DNA of 64,000 nucleotides, taken from assembly GCA_963682025.1 (NCBI GenBank), contig OY821518.1:31514032-31578031 (forward strand). The letters run 5' to 3'. Shown piece after piece: positions 60,643 through 64,000 of the stretch. The DNA is from Cordilura impudica (Eukaryota > Arthropoda > Insecta > Diptera > Scathophagidae). Made by a program: the position numbers and the translations under genes. Under the pieces are notes generated by a model that made no database searches, was not told the origin of the DNA, and worked only from the letters and a program-made list of their open reading frames with translations. Numbering within the stretch: position 1 is the stretch's first letter; every line of letters begins with the position of its first letter.

Positions 60643-61476
60643 ATGGCGAACACACGTAATCTATTATTTTCCGTATTTGTTTTCGTATTAACGAAATCGT
60701 CCTTCGGTTCCACAACGGAGACCCAGCCATCTCAAGAAGGACATGTTGTTAATAGTACGGAGGCAGCAACCAACAGTGCTCCATTTATAGTGTCGATCCA
60801 ATCCAATGGCTCACACATTTGTACGGGAAGTATTTTGAGTGAAAATTGGGTAGTAACATCTGCCGGCTGTCTGCAATATCTGCAATCTAAAGACCAAGTA
60901 ATGAGCAGTACCTTGGTGGCTGGTAGTAATTCAGTTGATGGTACCGCTACAACAACACAGAAACGTTCCATTAATTATTACGTTGTACATGAGTTATATA
61001 CGAATAATCGAAATTCGAAGGGTCAAAACAACATTGGTTTACTCTATACTGCTACACCTTTTACCTGGTCAAGTGCTGTAGCTGCTATCAGCCTACCTGC
61101 CAGTGGCACCATACCTTCGGGCAATGCAATGTTATATGGTTGGCATAGACAAGCGTCAACAAATTCGCCTAAATATCCTTCCACATTACAGGTTGCAACT
61201 GTTCCAATAATAACTAATGATGCATGTGAATCACAGTTACCATATAAAATAGTGCCAACAAATATTTGTACTGGTGGTGTTGGTAAATGTATTTGGAGCT
61301 CTGGTGCACCATTGGTACAACAAACCAATAATGAAAATGTTTTAATTGCCTTTGGTATATTTGGTTTAACATCAGATGATTGTTTTCCGGCCATACATTT
61401 GCTGGTTTCTTCACAAATATCATGGATTAGCGCTAATAAAGTTGAACCTTCTAAATTAAATTTATTTAATGTTTAG
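60643..61476 (+). CDS. S1A peptidase homologue lacking catalytic His and Asp (copy 4)
   Basis: 277 residues, same signal peptide (one Y-to-F change). The catalytic His position is Gly75 (TSAGC), the Asp position is Asn130 (QNNIGLL), and only Ser220 remains in WSSGAP, where the Asp194 position is Ser. The activation site is H-V-V-N-S with the NST sequon. Disulfide cysteines C60, C76, C212-equivalent and C216-equivalent are retained. It cannot be a serine peptidase by the known mechanism. The uninterrupted frame, conserved C-terminus (EPSKLNLFNV) and in-frame indels suggest a retained binding or decoy function, which is inference. Confidence 0.85.
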   Translation: MANTRNLLFSVFVFVLTKSSFGSTTETQPSQEGHVVNSTEAATNSAPFIVSIQSNGSHICTGSILSENWVVTSAGCLQYLQSKDQVMSSTLVAGSNSVDGTATTTQKRSINYYVVHELYTNNRNSKGQNNIGLLYTATPFTWSSAVAAISLPASGTIPSGNAMLYGWHRQASTNSPKYPSTLQVATVPIITNDACESQLPYKIVPTNICTGGVGKCIWSSGAPLVQQTNNENVLIAFGIFGLTSDDCFPAIHLLVSSQISWISANKVEPSKLNLFNV

Positions 61477-61764
61477 CTTAAGTTATAGATTTTCAATACT
61501 AAACTTAAAACTGAACTTTGACTCAAGATATGAATTAGATAAACCATAATTGTTTATATAAAATTAAAATAAATGTCATTATTTTGAATATTTAATAAAA
61601 CATTAAAAAATCAATTATTCTTTATGGTACCCGGGAATATAATGTTGTTGTAATTGAAACATTATATCCAATACACTAATTACACTGTGGAACATTTTCG
61701 GGGTCATTGGTCATTGTCTGTGAGGTGAGAAATTTCAAGTCAGGGAGAAAGTAATAGTCCAGGC
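61477..61764. other. 3' flank of copy 4
   Basis: The first ~110 bp resembles the 3' flanks of copies 2 and 3 (GAACTTTGACTCAAGATATGAA). After about 61580 it diverges and lacks the pogo-like fragment. Confidence 0.5.
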
Positions 61765-62045
61765 GCTATGAATATGGGCCCCAGGAAAATGGACCCCAAA
61801 GTAAAAAATGAAATTGGGCCCCAAATTTGGAGTTCATTTTCATAATGAAAATCGACCCCATTTCTATAAATGAAAATGAGCCCCACAAAATGAACCAGGG
61901 CCCCAAAACCACGAACGAAAACGAGCCCTAAACTATTCTAGGGCTCATTTGCATAAACACTATTTGGGGCTCATTTTCATTTAAAGGTTGCGGTACGATG
62001 AAGTATATGAAAATGGGCCCCAAAATGTAAAAAGGGACCCCAATT
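61765..62045. repeat. GGGCCCC quasi-repeat cluster
   Basis: About eleven variants of AATGAAAATGRGCCCCA, some inverted (GGGGCTCATTTTCATT), in 280 bp. It stands out as locally G/C-rich in AT-rich surroundings. No coding reading was found. Confidence 0.65.
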
Positions 62046-62324
62046 TTTTTTCACTTGTTTTGTTGATTAACTTGTTTTGTCTGAAGAATTAGTGAAAAAT
62101 TAGGTCGGCTCACTTAAATATAAAAGAATTGCATTTCTTCAAATTTTTTTTATATGCTTGGAAATAGTATTTAAATTGAAAATAAAGATTTGTAAAACAA
62201 TGTGACATCTGTTATACAAAAATATTTTTTTTAATTTTTAAACGAAAAAATTGCAATGAGATGTCGTAATGTGGTTTTAAAAATTTAACCGCTTGACTTA
62301 AATGATTCAGGAAATAGTAAAAAA
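62046..62324. other. AT-rich spacer
   Basis: No feature recognised. Confidence 0.4.
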
Positions 62325-62855
62325 CGGTGGCATGACATAACGTCTAAAGACATAATGTCTATAGACATCGTAAGAGTGCCACTTTCATTTGTGACATAAT
62401 GTCTATAGAAGCAATGACTTAAAGCCTACAGACATTATGGCACTTTTACGAGTGACATAATGTCTAAAGCATTTCAAGAATAAAAAAATGTCTTTTCCCT
62501 GCAAACATTTCAAAATTTGCTCAAGCTGTTTGGATATTTTGGATAAAAAATCTCAAAGTAACAATTCGCCTTTGCTTTGTCCTTGTTGCAAGCAAATTGT
62601 TGAAACAAATTTAAAAATATTTCAATAAATTGCAATTATTTGTATTCCATTTATAAAAATATTCTACTAAATTGTTATTATTTGCTCTAAAGTGTATTAA
62701 AGTTTAAAAAAATTTCAATAAATTGTTATTATTTGTATTCCATCCATAACAAAATGAATTGTTATTATTTCCATTGCATCAAATCAATATTTTAGAATTC
62801 TGAGTGTCATAGTCTCTATAGACATTATGTCCTTAGACGTTATATCACGCCACCG
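62325..62855. mobile_element. 531-bp MITE-like element, TAAAAAA target duplication
   Basis: Terminal repeats of about 41 bp, left CGGTGGCATGACATAACGTC and right its complement with four changes. TAAAAAA is at 62318-62324 and 62856-62862 (eight bp if a G is counted). ACATAATGTCTA recurs inside. The 7-8-bp duplication fits hAT-like elements, but the superfamily is not proven. Confidence 0.7.
62488..62628 (+). CDS. 46-residue RING-finger C-terminal half
   Basis: The ORF starts MSFPCKHFKICSSCLDIL and ends QIVETNLKIFQ. C-x-H-x3-C-x2-C followed by LCPCCK reproduces the second half of a RING domain (the P-C-x-H...C-x2-C...C-P-x-C pattern of E3 ligases). The first half (C-x2-C) is absent upstream in frame. 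It lies inside the MITE. It may be a captured gene fragment or the remnant of the parent transposon's protein. Expression is unknown and half a RING would not fold normally. Confidence 0.45.
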   Translation: MSFPCKHFKICSSCLDILDKKSQSNNSPLLCPCCKQIVETNLKIFQ

Positions 62856-63080
62856 TAAAAAAGTAGTCCGGCTCACTAAAATTATATTGAAGAAATTTGT
62901 AACCAAATAAGGCCTGTTTGGCTCGGTTATATAAATGAACTAAATAAATAAAAATTACAGGAATTGAATCATTTTTATAAAATTTAAAAGAAAGTCTTAA
63001 AAAATTTAATTAAGGAATTAATTTTTCTTTTTTTGCAAACAAAATATTTTTTATAAATATATTTTTTGTTACATTTTTAA
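62856..63080. other. AT-rich spacer
   Basis: Nothing recognised between the MITE and the last family A repeat. Confidence 0.4.
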
Positions 63081-63841
63081 AACAAGTAAGAACGTTATAG
63101 TCGGTCAAGCCCAACTATACGATACCCAATACCATGCATTTAGAGACCGTATCTCTTAAGTCCAACTAACTAATAGGAAAAGAAACCAAATTTGAGTGGC
63201 ATTGTTATTAGTTGTGTTGCCTTCGGATATGAAAAAGTTCATATGGAATGCTATATTTATATGGGGACTAGGTCGAAAAATGGACCGATCCTGACCTTAT
63301 TTGGTAAGGTCACTTATATTTTGAAAAAATATATACAAACCAAATTTAAGAAAAATCTGTGCAATATTTTTGTTTTTCGATAGATTTAAGTGAAGATCGG
63401 GAAGCAGCTCTATATTGGGCCTATGACAAAGAATTGTCCAATAGAGATTATTTTTGGACTACTGATTATTGGATGTAATAAACACATTCAAAACCAATTT
63501 GATTGAGATCTATATAATAATTTGGATCTTATGCAAATTTATGTCGATTTCATAGGGGTCATTTGTATGGGGACTAGGTCTGAACATAGACCGAATTTCA
63601 CTAATTTCAATAGCGTTCATCCAATGGCCGACAAAGGCCTATATATCAAATTTCATCAAAATATATTCTTATTTGCGACCTGTAGTTTTATTACAAGCTT
63701 TACATGGACACACAGACGGACGGACGGACGGACATCGCTATATCGACTGAGAAAATGATTCTGAGTCGATCGGTATAATAAAAGATGTGTCTATGTCAAG
63801 TATTTTTGGTAGTTACAAACACATAGTGGTATATGGTGTAA
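63081..63841 (+). repeat. Family A repeat (A11), diverged
   Basis: The palindrome is eroded (GTCGGTCAAGCCCAAC), the GGAC tract is present at ~63716, and the end is shortened (CACATAGTGGTATATGGTGTA). Confidence 0.8.
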
Positions 63842-64000
63842 CTAAATTTGTGCAAGCTATACGAAGCGAAGAATTTGCAAAGAGCAGACATTTTGCTATT
63901 TTGGTTGCAAGTGGTGGTTCTGCCTCAAAAAATAAAAGAAGGGGTAACAAAGAACAGATAATATATGAAGCAACTAAACTGCTAGAAGACGCAAGAATTA
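63842..64000 (+). pseudogene. Open frame running off the right edge, unrecognised
   Basis: From about 63846 one frame reads TKFVQAIRSEEFAKSRHF, then ILVASGGSASKNKRRGNKEQ and IIYEATKLLEDARI without a stop to the window end. Composition is protein-like. It faintly recalls the N-terminal region of the transposon-associated family at 9020-9291, from memory only. No start codon is visible, and it abuts repeat A11, so it may be an interrupted transposon gene or an exon. Confidence 0.3.

Noticed and set aside
20692..63841. A conserved 65-90 residue frame present in most family A copies (MDLMAIYVDFIGVICMG) and one on the opposite strand (MYIFLQNTRDFTKH).
   Set aside because: Frames on both strands are conserved simply because the repeat copies are similar in DNA. 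They overlap the GTCC tract, shift with tract length and lack any recognisable domain. A dN/dS test among copies would settle it.

Overview
The window is eukaryotic: AT-rich, with spliced genes, poly(A) signals and dense, nested transposable elements. It most likely comes from a calyptrate fly (blow fly type). Reasons: an Snx1 gene with fly-like short introns, a cluster of chymotrypsin-fold secreted proteins with fly TATA/Inr promoters, DD41D (rosa-like) mariners, a Penelope-like element, and (GTCY)n-bearing short repeats resembling fly mini-me/DINE-1 elements. Species is inferred, not proven. No tRNA, rRNA, CRISPR or bacterial operon was seen.

Layout. 1-16.4 kb is almost wholly transposon: a jockey-like LINE split into ORF1 (1168-2033) and ORF2 (6297-8806) by a 4.3-kb repeat that itself carries two MITEs; a truncated Penelope-like element (9.3-10.7 kb); a second LINE (10.9-13.8 kb); and a third repeat carrying a minisatellite and a LINE 3' end. 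16.8-22.9 kb holds six exons of Snx1 on the minus strand. Its last exon is absent, so the gene continues beyond the left edge across at least 16.8 kb of repeats. 23-29 kb has a possible unrecognised gene remnant, one mariner and several short repeats.

29-61.5 kb contains four same-strand paralogues of an S1A peptidase, at 29128, 35391, 40319 and 60643. The first has every residue needed for activity. The other three have lost the zymogen activation site and the Asp194 that stabilises the active form; the last has also lost the catalytic His and Asp. Their frames are intact and their indels are multiples of three, so they look like maintained non-enzymatic homologues. Copies 2-4 arose by segmental duplication that carried promoter and flanking transposon pieces.

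Between the paralogues lie two more mariners, an RTE-type endonuclease fragment, pogo-like fragments, a 1.9-kb (AAAAATT)n array, and a 7.5-kb piggyBac nest (52397-59935) inserted upstream of copy 4. That nest contains a separate element with ~0.45-kb inverted arms and an unassigned transposase-like gene. 61.7-64 kb holds a GGGCCCC-rich quasi-repeat, a MITE carrying a small RING-half ORF, and an open frame running off the right edge.

Three short repeat families recur and are named here. A: ~0.75-0.8 kb, starts AACAAGTAAGAAAATTA, carries the palindrome GTCGGTCTAGACCGAC and a (GTCC)n tract. B: ends in a hairpin followed by CTAG. C: starts AACAAGTAAGAGTGTTAAAT and ends in a GAGGGTATAAAA-type 3' end.
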